DNA from: Candidatus Absconditabacteria bacterium
GTDB taxonomy: Bacteria > Patescibacteriota > Gracilibacteria > Absconditabacterales > Absconditicoccaceae
Length of the DNA: 64,000 nt
Reading direction: 5' to 3'
Assembly: GCA_028685875.1 (NCBI GenBank)
Contig: JAQUDD010000006.1
Coordinates: 1 to 64,000, forward strand
Shown: piece by piece, positions 52,947-63,973 of the stretch
How positions within the stretch are numbered: position 1 is the first letter of the stretch
Layout: each line of letters opens with the position of its first letter
Notes under the pieces: model-generated
The model's database searches: none
Told to the model about the DNA's origin: nothing
What the model saw: the letters and a program-made list of their open reading frames with translations, nothing else
Program-made: the position numbers and the translations under genes

Positions 52947-55196
52947 TTATTGTTCCTCTGTTAGCATTTTTTCATATCTTTCAAATGCTGCTTTGCTGAA
53001 ATTGTAGAAGAAAGCTCTCGGGTTATTTGAGATATGAGCAATATCCTCTTTATTTTCTTCTGTTAAAGGTATTTCTAGTCCCCTGATAAGGAGGGTACTT
53101 TCTTCATTGATAACATAGTAGATCCTAGAAAGTGTATTTGTAGAGCTGGTATAGGTTGCAGTTAATTTGAATTCTCAGAGAGTGAAGTCTATCTTGAAGG
53201 TGTCGTCATCGTTTTCTATGTCTTGTATCACTACACTTGTTGCAAAGTAGTCTTTCATTCTTTCTGAAATAATAATTTTCTTTTCTATGTTTCTTTCTTC
53301 GACTTCTTCAATAATCTCTAGATTAAGTAATTCTTTTAGTATTGTTATTGAAGTATTTTTAGTAATGAGTCTTTCTTCTAGTGAGCTTCTGATATTTTCT
53401 TCTAAGTTTTTATCAGAGATACTAATGTCTTTTATTAGTTCATCTTCAATGGTTAGCGTATAGTTTATTCCTTCTTTGAAGAAATCTATTATCCATTCAT
53501 TACACGCAATCAAATTGATACTTCCTTGTGACTCTGCTATATCACAGAGGGTTTCTCTTGCTTGATCACTTGTACTTGTATGATAATATGCGAAATTCTC
53601 GTCAATAAGTGTTAGAAGCTGATTTAGTGTGAGTGTGTAGTTTTGTAGATGGATATCGATGACTTCATTTAGGATAGCTTCATTCACTATGTGGATGTTT
53701 TGTACATAGAGGAGTTCTTTATTTCTTATTAATGTAATGGAAGCTTTTACGCTTTGATTATCTACTTGTAAGATTGTATCGCTTAGGATCTCTGTTTGAA
53801 TGTTAACACTCTGTTCTTCTTCGTTGATGGTGTAGAGGAGTACCTTGAGACGATTCCCAACTCTTAGAATAAGTTCTTCTACGAGCTGTCCCATTGCTCT
53901 TTCCTCCTCAATAACTTCTACCACCTCTTTTTCTTGTATGAGGTTAGAAGTTCTTAATTGTTTTTCTAGTCCGGGAATTCAGAGGATACTATTCCCTTTA
54001 TTAATCGTCGTTATTCTATTGATGAGTTGATTAATTTCAGATTTATCTATAGTTTTGTTGTCATGTGTTTCTAGCTTATGTAATAAGAGATAATTATTGA
54101 AATAATAGAGCATATCTTTGTAGATACTATCGAGGTGTTTCCCTTCTCCATTATCTTTGCTGACGAGCTCTTGGACAAAGTCTAGATAGCTATTGATGTA
54201 TACTTTATTAAGTATTCCGGACAGTATGTTTCTGTAAAGGATTTGTTGTATGGATCAAAGTTTGTAGGCATTCAATTCTGCTGAAGAATAGACCTTTTTT
54301 GAAAAATATCCTCTATTAAGTTCGTTTTCTATTTCGAGAAAATTGCTGATAAGTGTGTATCTTTGATATTCTTCACTTGAACATTGGTACATAAGACTTC
54401 CTACCGCTGTTGTGGTGCTGTTGGTGTAGAGAGCATTTGTGTTAAGTAGCTTACATAAGGGTTCTTTGTCGTTGATATTTTGAAATATGGTACTTACCTC
54501 TTGTGGATACTGATTAAGGGGGTAGTACATTCCTCCTTCATAAAATTTCTCTAGTAGTTTATTACAGATGAGAGAAGAAATTTTAGTATTTGTTAAACAT
54601 TCAAGCTTAAAGTCTTTTAGGATTCCGTTAGGAAGTGGTAAACTACTATTATTATAGTATTTAGGGCTACTATTACTGGAAGCATAAATGAGTTCCTCAA
54701 GAAGGGTATGGATATCTTCTGCAGTGTAGTTCCCTTCGTTAAAATTTGTTATGTTAAATACTATCTTGTCTTTTTCGTTTCTAAAACTTTTGGGAAGAAT
54801 GAGATCTTGATAGCTAATGAGATTATTCCAAGATTCAAGATATCTATCAGTATGTATTAGGGTTCAAAAGGCCAAAATCACCTTAATTTGTTCTTCTTGT
54901 ATATTCGGGAGTCTTTGTTTGTACTGTAAAGTATAGGAATTGATAGTTGGTGAATCTTTGTCTACAATGCTTACCGTTAGTGAAGTTTTATGGTTTTGTA
55001 GATAATATCCTATGCCTAAACCTAGGAGTATTGCTCAAACAAATATTCCGTATTTAAATATAAAACGATGAATCTTTTTATATCCTTGAATGAGGGAAAA
55101 TTGTTTTTTATTGAAAAAGATATCCAAGCCGGGGGTAGTCTTTTCTTGTGCAGTGGTTTGTGTTTCTTCTGTTTGTAATTGTTGTTCTTCTGGCAT
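52947..55196 (-). CDS. Large single-pass membrane protein, unknown
   Basis: A 749-residue protein with a cytoplasmic Gln/Thr-rich N-terminus (MPEEQQLQTEETQTTAQEK) and one transmembrane helix near residues 50-65 (IFVGAILLGLGIGYYLQ). A long extracytoplasmic region with mostly helical, Asn/Glu/Leu-rich sequence follows (for example NTSITILKELLNLEIIEEVE). TGAs at about 55034, 54865, 54255, 53980 and 53175 are read as Gly; without them it is in five or six pieces. Its layout resembles the two unknown proteins at 16-19 kb. No family recognised. Confidence 0.75.
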
Positions 55197-55279
55197 GCGG
55201 GTATTTTAAAAAGGGAATGATAAATCTTCCCCTTTATTATACTTACTATGGAGTCTCTTGTCAAATTTCTCAGCTTTTT

Positions 55280-56632
55280 TTATTCTTTATTATCTTCTCT
55301 ATGTTCTTCTCTTCCCGTTTCCTTTTTATTATCCTCTTTTCTATATTTTATTTCTAATATTTCTAGGCTCTTGATAATTGCAATATCCTTGAATTTTGCT
55401 GACTGGAGTTTTTTGATCCATTTGAGTTTTTCTTCTTGAGATTCAGCCCTTTTGCTAATAAGCTGGCTAATGAGGTTAATTTCTTTTTCTATATTTTCGG
55501 GGATAATGGTTTCTTCGTTATCTATAGTAATTATCTTGTTCTTTCAAAAATAGAATAGGAGGCGATTGAGATTTTCTTCAGCATTTTGGTATAAATTAAA
55601 GAATCCTTGATATACTCTTCCTACGGAAAGATCTGCGATTGCTCGATCCGCCTCTCCAATTGCCTTAAAGCTGAGTCCTTTCGTATAGTCTACATTGAAA
55701 TAAATGGCTGCTAGAATTTCGGGATTTTTACTAATAAATGTTTGAAGCTGATTGAGCCAAAGTTCTTTTCTTTCACTATGATAGAGGTATTCTTCTCTGG
55801 ATTTTTCGAAACTATATGCTCCTTCATACCAAACCGTTGTGGTTCCTACTTCATCAATAATGATGGGTTTCCCTTTGGCTTGTATTCTTTCTAACGTTTT
55901 TCGCTCCGGATCCAAGAGAATCTCTTCTGGAGTGAGCCAGAGTCTATTGCTGTTAGCTTTTCCTCGATTGTAGAAAGTAAACCCCATGAGATCTACATAT
56001 TCATCTCCAGGATAATAGTCTTCTCGAATTCGGCATATATCCTGTTTTTCTAAGGTACTTCCTGGTTTACATTGTATGAGTTCAGCAGTTTGACTGGGTA
56101 TCCCTTTGCTCGTCATATCTCGGTGATTTACACTGAAATCAAAGAGAATATCCCCTTGATAGAGTCCGCTTATTCTGCTCAGATTCCATACATGGATTCG
56201 TGCTTTCTTAAAGTTTTCTGGGTCGCTGGATCGGGGATATCGTCCTCCATTCATTTCGTGCATGGTACGAAAGATTACTTTCAGATTTTTTTCTTTGATT
56301 TCTTTGAAGAAAGAGAGATATTGTTCATCAAAAGCTCCCTCGGCTACTTCTTTGGCACTATACATATTTGGGGAGATAGAGATGTGATAGACTCTATTGG
56401 TTCCTAGATGTTCTGCTATCTCCTCCAATTTCAAAAGGACATTATGATGTTCTCGGGGGTCAAAGATAAAACTGACAATCGGTAGATATACCCCCAATTG
56501 TTCTTCGATATTTTTAATATTTCGAACCGTATCGTCAAAAGATTTGAGCCCAAAATAATATGCATTACTTGTTCATCGTCCTAGGAGAGAGAGGAGAAGT
56601 AATAAAAAAAACTGTGTAATCTGTTTTTTCAT
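55280..56632 (-). CDS. Secreted glycoside hydrolase, GH26-like
   Basis: A 450-residue exported TIM-barrel glycosidase resembling GH26 beta-mannanases. The signal peptide (MKKQITQFFLLLLLSLLGR) is followed by a TGA-coded Gly. The catalytic acid region is FRTMHEMNGGRYPRSSDPENF, and the likely nucleophile is in IIIDEVGTTTVW. The barrel is about 300 residues, and a Lys/Glu-rich coiled tail of about 90 residues follows after a second TGA at 55544, ending at TAA 55280. It may cut mannan-type polysaccharide outside the cell. The substrate is inferred from family resemblance only. Confidence 0.75.
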
Positions 56633-56644
56633 ACAAGAGGAATC

Positions 56645-57130
56645 TTAATAAAAATATTTGATGGTTTCTGTAATGATATATCCCAACATAATTACGCTGA
56701 TGATTACTTTTAATAATACTCCGCTCACAAACCCGAGAAATGCTCCAACGGCAGCTTTAAAGGACTTTTTGATACTTTGTTGATGCAGATATTCTCCGAG
56801 AAATGCTCCCAGAAAAGGTCCAATTAATATTCCGATAGGTCCTAAAAAGATTCAAACAATGGTTCCTATAATACACCCTGTATTTCCTCGTTTTGTACCT
56901 CCGAATTTTTTTGTTCCTAGTATGGGTAAGAGATAATCAACGACGAGTAATCCTATATTGATCAGTCCCCAAATAACAAGAAAAAGAGTACTAAAAGGCT
57001 GATCCACCATAAAATGAAATATCAGCATTCCGATATATCCAAGCTGTGCACCCGGTAGTCCAGGAAGAATTGATCCAGCAATTCCTATGATACTGAGAAG
57101 AATTCCCAGTACTATTCCTGTAATCGCCAT
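56645..57130 (-). CDS. DUF456 family membrane protein
   Basis: A 161-residue protein with four hydrophobic segments and the DUF456 signature IGIAGSILPGLPGAQLGYIG near the N-terminus, then GTKKFGGTKRGNTGCIIGTI. A TGA at 56852 is read as Gly inside IIGTIVGIFLGPIGILIGPFLGAFLGE, a glycine-zipper-like stretch. Function of the family is unknown. It ends 13 bases before the GH26-like gene starts, on the same strand. Confidence 0.82.
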
Positions 57131-57321
57131 GATGAGACTCTCTTTGGAAGTAAAACACTGAATACAGTAGTCTAGTAAAAGTCAGAGGAAGTTCAATCTT
57201 TTCTCAGATTTTTCTTTTGTTCTTCTTACTCTTTTCTTAAAAAAAGTATCCTCTTTTTTGCAAAAAAAAGCTTTCCCTGTATACTTAAAAGGAAAGAAAT
57301 TTTACCTTTCGTGTAGAAGAT

Positions 57322-60300
57322 ATGGCTATAACGAAGCAAGAATGTTATACAACGTTAGCATCACAGTTTGTGAAGGACTTTTCTCAAATAGATAATCTTT
57401 CTAAGTTGACTACGGAAAGTCGAGGAGAGGACAAAAATGTTTGTGTGCAAGAATTAGGAGGAATTTTGGCTGTTCGTGATGCGTTGCATCTTATTCAATC
57501 TCAGGAAGGTGAATCTTCAGCTTCTGTGACTACTGAAATTCCAACACATTCTGCAGCAACTGGTACTGATCAAACTCAACAACAGACCCAAGTGCAAGTT
57601 CCTGTTTCTGCGGAGATGAGTAGTTTTTTTGGAACGGTTAAGCAGGTGAGCCTGATTGTTCTTTGGGTAATCCTTGCTTTGATACGGATTAGAATCTTAA
57701 TATATTTGATTAACAAGGCCTGTAGATATGGATATGCATTTTTTAATTCGCATAGAATTATTTTCCTCAAAGTTCTTCTTCCGAGAGGTGATGGAAAGTC
57801 TGATCGTGAACAAGAGAAAGAACTTGCAAAAGATATGAAGGAAAAAATCTGAAGAATGTCTCAGGTTTTCAATAACCTTCATAAGATGAATGAGGTAAGT
57901 ATGCGTGAAAAGGTGATGTGAAAATTTTTTGGGAAACAAAAGCTTGTTCTTCTCTATCAATATGAAAATGGTCAAATTAATTGTCTTATTGGTATCTATC
58001 CTGAATATCAACATATGGTAGAGAGTGCGGTAGCTTCGCAATATGCAGCTGCATCTATAGAAAGAGTAGCGAGACCAAAATATTTTACTAAAAAATATCA
58101 TGATATTGAGATTTTAGAACCTCAAAAAGATCCCCTCTATACGATTAAACTTTTTAAAAATATTCCAGATGATCCGATCAATAATATTCTTGATTCTGTG
58201 GGGAAGGTATCTAGTAGCGATACGGTTAGTATTTTGATGGTTATTAAACCAGAAAATGATAAGTTTAATAAGAGAAGACAGGTAGCAGCTGATAGACTCT
58301 ATAAAAACCTGAATATTTATGAGAGTCAACGGCGACATTGGAAGAATTTGCTTCGTCCATGGAAATTATTCTGATTTTTATTTCATGGGCCAAGTGATAA
58401 ACTTATTTCTAGTAAAAATGAAGAGGATAGAGTGACGATGGTACGTATGGTAAGAGCAAAGGAAGATAGTATGAACGCAATGGGTGAAGAAGCAGCGAAT
58501 CCTACTTTTCACGCAACGCTTTCTTTGATAGCCTCTTCTGATACTCCAGGGACTCCAAGAGAAATTTTGAATAATCTTGAAGCTGCTTATAATGTATATA
58601 CGGATGAATATAGTAATTCTTTGGCGTGTTCAAACACTAAGCATGATATCTTTGGATGGTTTTACCTTCCTCTCTGGAAGATAGCGATCAATATGTATTT
58701 GACGGGTTTTTTCTCAGATTATTGTTATTTTTCAACTAATGAATTAACTTCTCTCTTTCACTTTCCTGATGGAATGTATAATCGTAGTCCTGCTATTGAG
58801 TGGATGCAATATAAGGTGGTTGCACCTCCTTCAAATCTTCCTACTTTTGGTGATCAGCACTATATTGGTCGTGTGATTTCGGGAGTGGTTGCAGAAAATT
58901 ATAAGAAAGGAAATATTTCAGCGATTCTCAGGGATTACGAACATACACGAGCAGTAGGTTCTCGTATTGATACAGAAGAGGTTCTAGAACCCCTATCCAA
59001 GTTTAAGAAGTCAGAACTTGCTAATAAAGAAATTGTGGAGAAAGAGGGAGAAAAATTTGTTAAGACTAGCAAAGAGAAAACCGTTAGAGGATATAAAATT
59101 TTTAAGGATGGGGTCTTACTTGGGGTAAATATTTATAGAAATGTATACTCTCCTGTCTATATCAAGAGAGATGATAGAACTAGACATCAATATTGTATTG
59201 GGAAATCCGGTACGGGAAAGTCCGTCTTTCTTCAAACTCTTGCAAGACAAGATATTTGGAATGGAGATGGACTGTGTTTGATTGATCCGCATGGAGATCT
59301 TGCTGAAGATATGCTTGCTTATGTTCCAAAAGAGAGGGCAAAAGATGTAGTGTATTTCGAAGCGGGAGATGAAGAGAGACCTATGGGGCTTAATCTTTAT
59401 GAAATTGATAATCTTGATCAGGCAGATAGAACCGTAAATGATGCAACAGAAATTTTCCTTAAAATGTTTGGACCAGAAATTTTTGGACCGAGAATCCAGG
59501 AATACTTCAAATATGGAAGTCTTACCCTTCTTGAGGATTTTGAAGATAGACCCACCTTACTTGATGTAACTAGGCTCTTTACGGATGATGGCTATAGGGA
59601 ATTTAAGCTCAAAAAAGTAACTAATGCAGTCGTAAGAAACTGGTGGGAGAAAACGTATAATGCGATGGGAGATAGAGAAAAGCAGGAGATTATTCCTTAC
59701 TTCTCTTCTAAATTCGTATCCTTTAATACCAATAGACTTATTAGAAATATTATCGGACAAACGCACTCAGCTTTCAAATTTGATGAAATTATGAATAACA
59801 AAAAGATTCTTCTTATTAATCTTTCAAAGGGTAAAATTGGTGAAATGAATGCTCAGCTTCTCGGTATGATTATTGTGTCAAAGATCTATAATGCTGCGAT
59901 GGCGAGAGCGAGTATAGATGAAAAAGATAGAAAGGATTTCTATCTCTATGTTGATGAATTCCAGAATTTTGTTTCATGAACCTTTGCTGATATCCTCTCA
60001 GAGGCTAGAAAGTATAGACTTGGATTGATCATGGCGCACCAGTATATTGCACAGCTTGATCCGGCTAGAGGGCTAGGAGAGTCAGGAGGTGGAAAATCTG
60101 ATGTGAAGGCGGCGGTATTTGGTAACGTAGGTACGATGATGTCTTTCAAAGTCGGTGCTCCCGATGCTGAATTCTTAGAAAAGGAATATGCTCCCGTGCT
60201 TTGACCTCAGGATATTGTAGGGATTGCTAATTATAAAGCATATATTAAACTTAATATTGATAACTCAACTACGCGTGTCTTTAGTATGAATTCTATCTTT

Positions 60301-60561
60301 ACCAAAGATTACCAAAATAAAAAAATAGTTTCTATTCTGAAAGAGTATTCGGCGAAAAAATACGGAAGAAGAAGAGAATTTGTAGATGCTGAAACTAGAG
60401 CAAGACTTGGACTTGGGATTGATGAAACAGAGCTCCCAGAAGCTCCAGCAGACGCAGCAGTACCAGAAGCAGAACAAAATGTTGAAGCTTCTTCTGAGCC
60501 AGCAACAGTTTCCGTGGAACAGGAGAGTGTTCCTCAGAAAAATGCTTCTTCTGAGGAATAA
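57322..60561 (+). CDS. VirD4/TraD-like type IV secretion coupling ATPase
   Basis: A 1,079-residue P-loop ATPase with type IV secretion DNA-binding/TraD-like features. Residues about 1-100 are polar. A basic membrane segment (SLIVLWVILALIRIRILIYL) lies near 108-140, then a conserved unknown domain. Walker A is GKSGTGKS at 627-634 and is followed by DGLCLIDPHGDLAEDML. Walker B is FYLYVDEFQNF (Asp 878, Glu 879), followed by SEARKYRLGLIMAHQY. The tail is Ala/Glu/Pro-rich. TGAs at 57850, 57919, 58372, 59977 and 60202 are read as Gly. It may pump DNA or protein; related ATPases are widespread in CPR genomes. No relaxase or VirB4 is in the window. Confidence 0.85.
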
Positions 60562-60577
60562 TCTCTCTCCTCTATAT

Positions 60578-60606
60578 AAAAAAACTCCCTAATGGGGAGT
60601 TTTTTT
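60578..60606. terminator. Terminator between the VirD4-like gene and dnaG
   Basis: ACTCCC pairs with GGGAGT around a short loop, with A and T runs on either side. It overlaps the dnaG stop at 60605-60607. Confidence 0.88.
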
Positions 60607-62386
60607 ACTTCTTTCCAATTTGAATTTTTAATGTATTTAGTTCCATTTTTTCTTCATTACTCAGGTTTTGACTTTTCGTTCCTATTTTGAAGTATTCTTG
60701 GATATTGGGAGCGATCACTCTTTGGATAATTGCTTTCTTTGTTAAAGTATCTTCTACGTTATGTAATTCTTTTTCTCGTCGGAGCTGGATTTCGTTGATT
60801 TCCTCTTTTTCTGGGTCGGTAAGTTCTCCTCTGAAAACTCTCGCGAGGTAGCTTTGTGGAGTGGCGATGGTAATTTGCTTTGCGAAGGAGGTAAGCGTTT
60901 GCATGAAGTCGTCTAAGGAATCCCTCTGTCCTTCGGATATTTCCCCTTCAGAAGGGGAAAAACACTTGCTCAAAAAATTATCTTGAAAAAGCGAAGAAAA
61001 GAGGAGCTCTCTGTTTGGTTGATAATGTTCTGGTTGAGTTTGCTGTCTTTGTCTCTGTTGTTGTTTCAAAAAAATCTTTCCTTCTCCAGACTTATATTTT
61101 TGCAATTGGACATTGATGATCTCGGTAGCAAATCAGAGTTTTTCGGCTAATAGTCCTTTGTAGTGTTCTTGGATGGTCACATTCCCAACTGAGATAATTA
61201 GCTCAAACATTGCATTGATCAGCTTTTGTTTATCTATGGGGGAAGTCATATCGCTATTCGTTCTTATTTTCTCAAACATCACCAGAAACCCATCGTGCGC
61301 CTGTTCCAAAGCAGTTTCAAAAAGCTGTTTCCCATTCTCAAGATTTGCTACATCATCTATATCTTTACATCCTTCTGGTAAACTGATGATTTTTGGGAAG
61401 ATATCCTGATTGTAGCAGAGTTTCAATGCTCTAAAACTTGCCTGCTGTCCAGCTTTATCATTATCAAAGAGAAAATAGAAATTCTCGGTATGTCTTTTTA
61501 CTATTTTGATGTGTTCTTCACTGAGTGCTGTCCCACTGGTTGCTACTCCAATTGGGAAGTCAATTCTTGCAAGGGCAATCACATCCATCTGTCCTTCCAC
61601 GACGATCAGCTTTTGAAATTTGTTAATGTAGGGTTTAGCATGAGAGAGTCCATAGAGGATTTTTGACTTCTCAAAGGCTTTATGTTCCGTGCTGTTGAGA
61701 TATTTGGGTTGGTCCTCGGGATTGATGACTCTTGCACTGAATCCTACCACATTTTTCATTAGATCGTAGATGGGGAAGGTGATCCTATTTCTAAAAAATG
61801 CATAGACATCCCCGCTCAGATTTTTCTTTGCGAGGGAAGCTTGCACCATGTCTTCATCATTAAATCCCTTGTTTCTGAGATAACTGAGCAATTCATAGTG
61901 CTTATCACTAGCGTATCCTACGCCAAATTCTTTGATGATTGTAATATCTAATTTTCTGTTTTCTGTCAGATATTGCATTGCTTCGGGACTTTTCTCCAAA
62001 CTGTCCACAAAAAACTGCTGGGCAAGCTTGTGCATTCTCTTCATTTTTTCTTTTTCGTCTTTGCTATATTCTTGATAGGCAGTTGAAGTCTGATATTGTG
62101 CGATATCAATATGATTTTGCTCAGCGAGGAGTTTGACTGCGTCTCGGAAGTCTACTTTTTCACTTTCTTCTACGAACTTAAAAACATTTCCTCCTATTCC
62201 ACATCCAAAGCATTTGAAGATCTGCTTCTGAGGAGAAACCATAAAGGAAGGCGTTTTTTCATTATGAAAGGGACAGCAACCGGAAAGATTGCTCCCTGAC
62301 CTCTTGAGAGGGACATATCTCGAGATGACATCTACGATATCTACGCGGGAGAGAATTTCATCTATTATTGAATTGTTTACTGCCAT
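60605..62386 (-). CDS. dnaG: DNA primase
   Basis: A 593-residue bacterial primase laying RNA primers at the replication fork. The N-terminal zinc finger uses Cys 38, His 41, Cys 59 and Cys 62 (CPFHNEKTPSF and KCFGCG). The polymerase core includes VGFSARVINPEDQPKYLNS, and the TOPRIM domain has VVEGQMDVIALA and YFLFDNDKAGQQA. A TGA at about 61133 is read as Gly and joins the C-terminal helicase-interacting region. That region contains SPSEGEISEGQRDSLDDF, encoded by a palindromic repeat element in frame. Confidence 0.95.
60919..60965 (-). repeat. Palindromic element inside dnaG
   Basis: GGAATCCCTCTGTCCTTCGG, then ATTTCCCCTTCAGAAGGGGAAA. It keeps the frame of dnaG and resembles the elements at 36.85 and 62.75 kb. 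Confidence 0.65.
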
Positions 62387-62486
62387 GTAGTGAGGAGTTT
62401 GAAAGATTCGGAAACCTGCTTACAGTATAAGGATTTTTCCTTACAGTATCAAGGGAGAGATTTTTTTTCTTTTTTGAGTTGAGATA

Positions 62487-63167
62487 TTATTTTGTTACTT
62501 TCACTAGCAAAATACCCTGATTATACGGGCTTATCCATTCTTCTAGAGAAGGGAAATGTTGTCTCATCTTTTCCTTTAGTTCTTGATAGCGTTCGATCTT
62601 TTCTGGATCAAAAAGATGCACCTCCATAATCATCGCCCCAATCCTCTCAAAAATTTCTTCACCCCAGCTCTCTAGGACTTCAAACTCCATCCCTTCAATA
62701 TCCATCTTTACAACAATGTCCTCTAAAAATACCTCTTCTTTCTTCGCAAGCTCAGGATTCCCTCTCCCCTTCTCAAGGGAGGACAAATACTGCTTCATAT
62801 TCTTCATCTGCACCAGCATTTCTTCTCCTTGAGGATTGAGAAAAGAAGACATAGAACTGGATTGCATCGTTTTTTCTCTATTGATCAAAAATCTGATTTC
62901 TTCCTCTTTTGCTCCTATCCCAAAGGTATTCCAGATAATTTTTGGATCGTCTTTCAGACACTTCATTGCTTCTTCGATCAAAAAGGGGAGTGGCTCAAAA
63001 TAATGAATTTCTGCCTCACTTCCTATTTCCCTACACCACTCACTGAAATAGCCCATATGTCCACCGATGTCAAAAATTGTCTTTGCATTCAAAATCTCTT
63101 GTTTCATGCAAGCGTATTCTTCTTTTACAAAAATTTCGTAATGGAGTGCTTGATTATAGTCTTTCAT
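62487..63167 (-). CDS. FkbM-family methyltransferase
   Basis: A 226-residue SAM-dependent methyltransferase of the FkbM type, usually O-methylating sugars or glycolipids. The SAM loop is TIFDIGGHMGYFSEWC, the acidic loop IHYFEPLP, and the family signature VVKMDIEGMEFEVLES. Residues about 126-145 (YLSSLEKGRGNPELAKKEEV), just before the signature, coincide with the palindromic DNA element CTCTCCCCTTCTCAAGGGAG and look inserted. It starts two bases after the tatD stop, so it is in an operon with it. No in-frame TGA. Confidence 0.85.
   Translation of the reverse strand: MKDYNQALHYEIFVKEEYACMKQEILNAKTIFDIGGHMGYFSEWCREIGSEAEIHYFEPLPFLIEEAMKCLKDDPKIIWNTFGIGAKEEEIRFLINREKTMQSSSMSSFLNPQGEEMLVQMKNMKQYLSSLEKGRGNPELAKKEEVFLEDIVVKMDIEGMEFEVLESWGEEIFERIGAMIMEVHLFDPEKIERYQELKEKMRQHFPSLEEWISPYNQGILLVKVTK
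62742..62787 (-). repeat. Palindromic element inside the FkbM-type gene
   Basis: CTTCGCAAGCTCAGGATTCC followed by CTCTCCCCTTCTCAAGGGAG. It is almost the same as the intergenic copy at 36846-36894 (CAATACTTGCGGAATTCC, then CTCTCCCCTTATCAAGGGAG). Confidence 0.7.
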
Positions 63168-63169
63168 AT

Positions 63170-63973
63170 TTATTTTTCAACTAATGCAAAAAAGTTTTTT
63201 GCAATACTTTCTTCTCGTTCTTCTTTATTTTTTCCTATAAGTTTCGCGCTGTATTCATAGATGTAGTGAAGGTATGCTGGACTATTCATCTTTCCGCGGA
63301 ATTCTTGAGGTGGAAGATAGGGAGCGTCGGTTTCCATCAGTATTTTGGCGTTTTTTATTGCAAAAAAACTCTCTCTGGTCTCTTGGGCTTTAGGATAGGT
63401 GATCACGCCTGTGAACCCGATCCATAGTTGAGGAAACATCTTTTCAAGGATTCAGATTTCTTTTGGTCCGTATCCTCGACAATGGAAATATATCTTGAGT
63501 TCCGTAAACTTTTTCAAGACTTCTAGTGTTTCTTCGAAGGCGTCTCTCGAGTGAATGACAAGGGGAAGTCAGAGTTTTTTGGCGAGTTCTGCTTGAAGTT
63601 CTAGTATGTGTTGTTGGTCTTTAGCGGATGCATTATCTGGATAGTGAAGGTCAACCCCACATTCACCGATTCCTGCGATATGCTCTTTGTTCGCGATATA
63701 TTGGTGTTCTAGGTCTGTAATCATTTGGGGGTAATTACTTTGTTGTTCTGCTTTAACATCACAAGGATGATAGCCAATAGTTGCTTTTATTCTGAGCTCA
63801 GGAAATTTGTGTAGAGATTCTTGGGCGATCAAGATGCCTCTTTGATTATATCAGGTGTTTGCTCCGGCATTTATGAGATATTTTCCTCAACTTTCTTCAA
63901 AATGTTTCATATGTGTTTCTCGTTCAGGGAAAAGTTGTTCCTGATTGAGATGAGTATGTGCATCGATAAGCAT
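63170..63973 (-). CDS. tatD: TatD-family metal-dependent deoxyribonuclease
   Basis: A 267-residue TIM-barrel hydrolase of the TatD family, 3'-5' DNases involved in DNA repair and turnover. Metal ligands: His 6 and His 8 (DAHTHL), Glu in GIGECGVDLHY, His in LVIHSRDA, His in YFHCRGYGP, and Asp in METDAPYLPP. At least four TGAs (about 63888, 63849, 63569 and 63450) are read as Gly; under the standard code the first 45 residues with the metal-binding histidines would be lost. The start at 63973 gives the typical MLIDAHTHL N-terminus. Confidence 0.93.
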
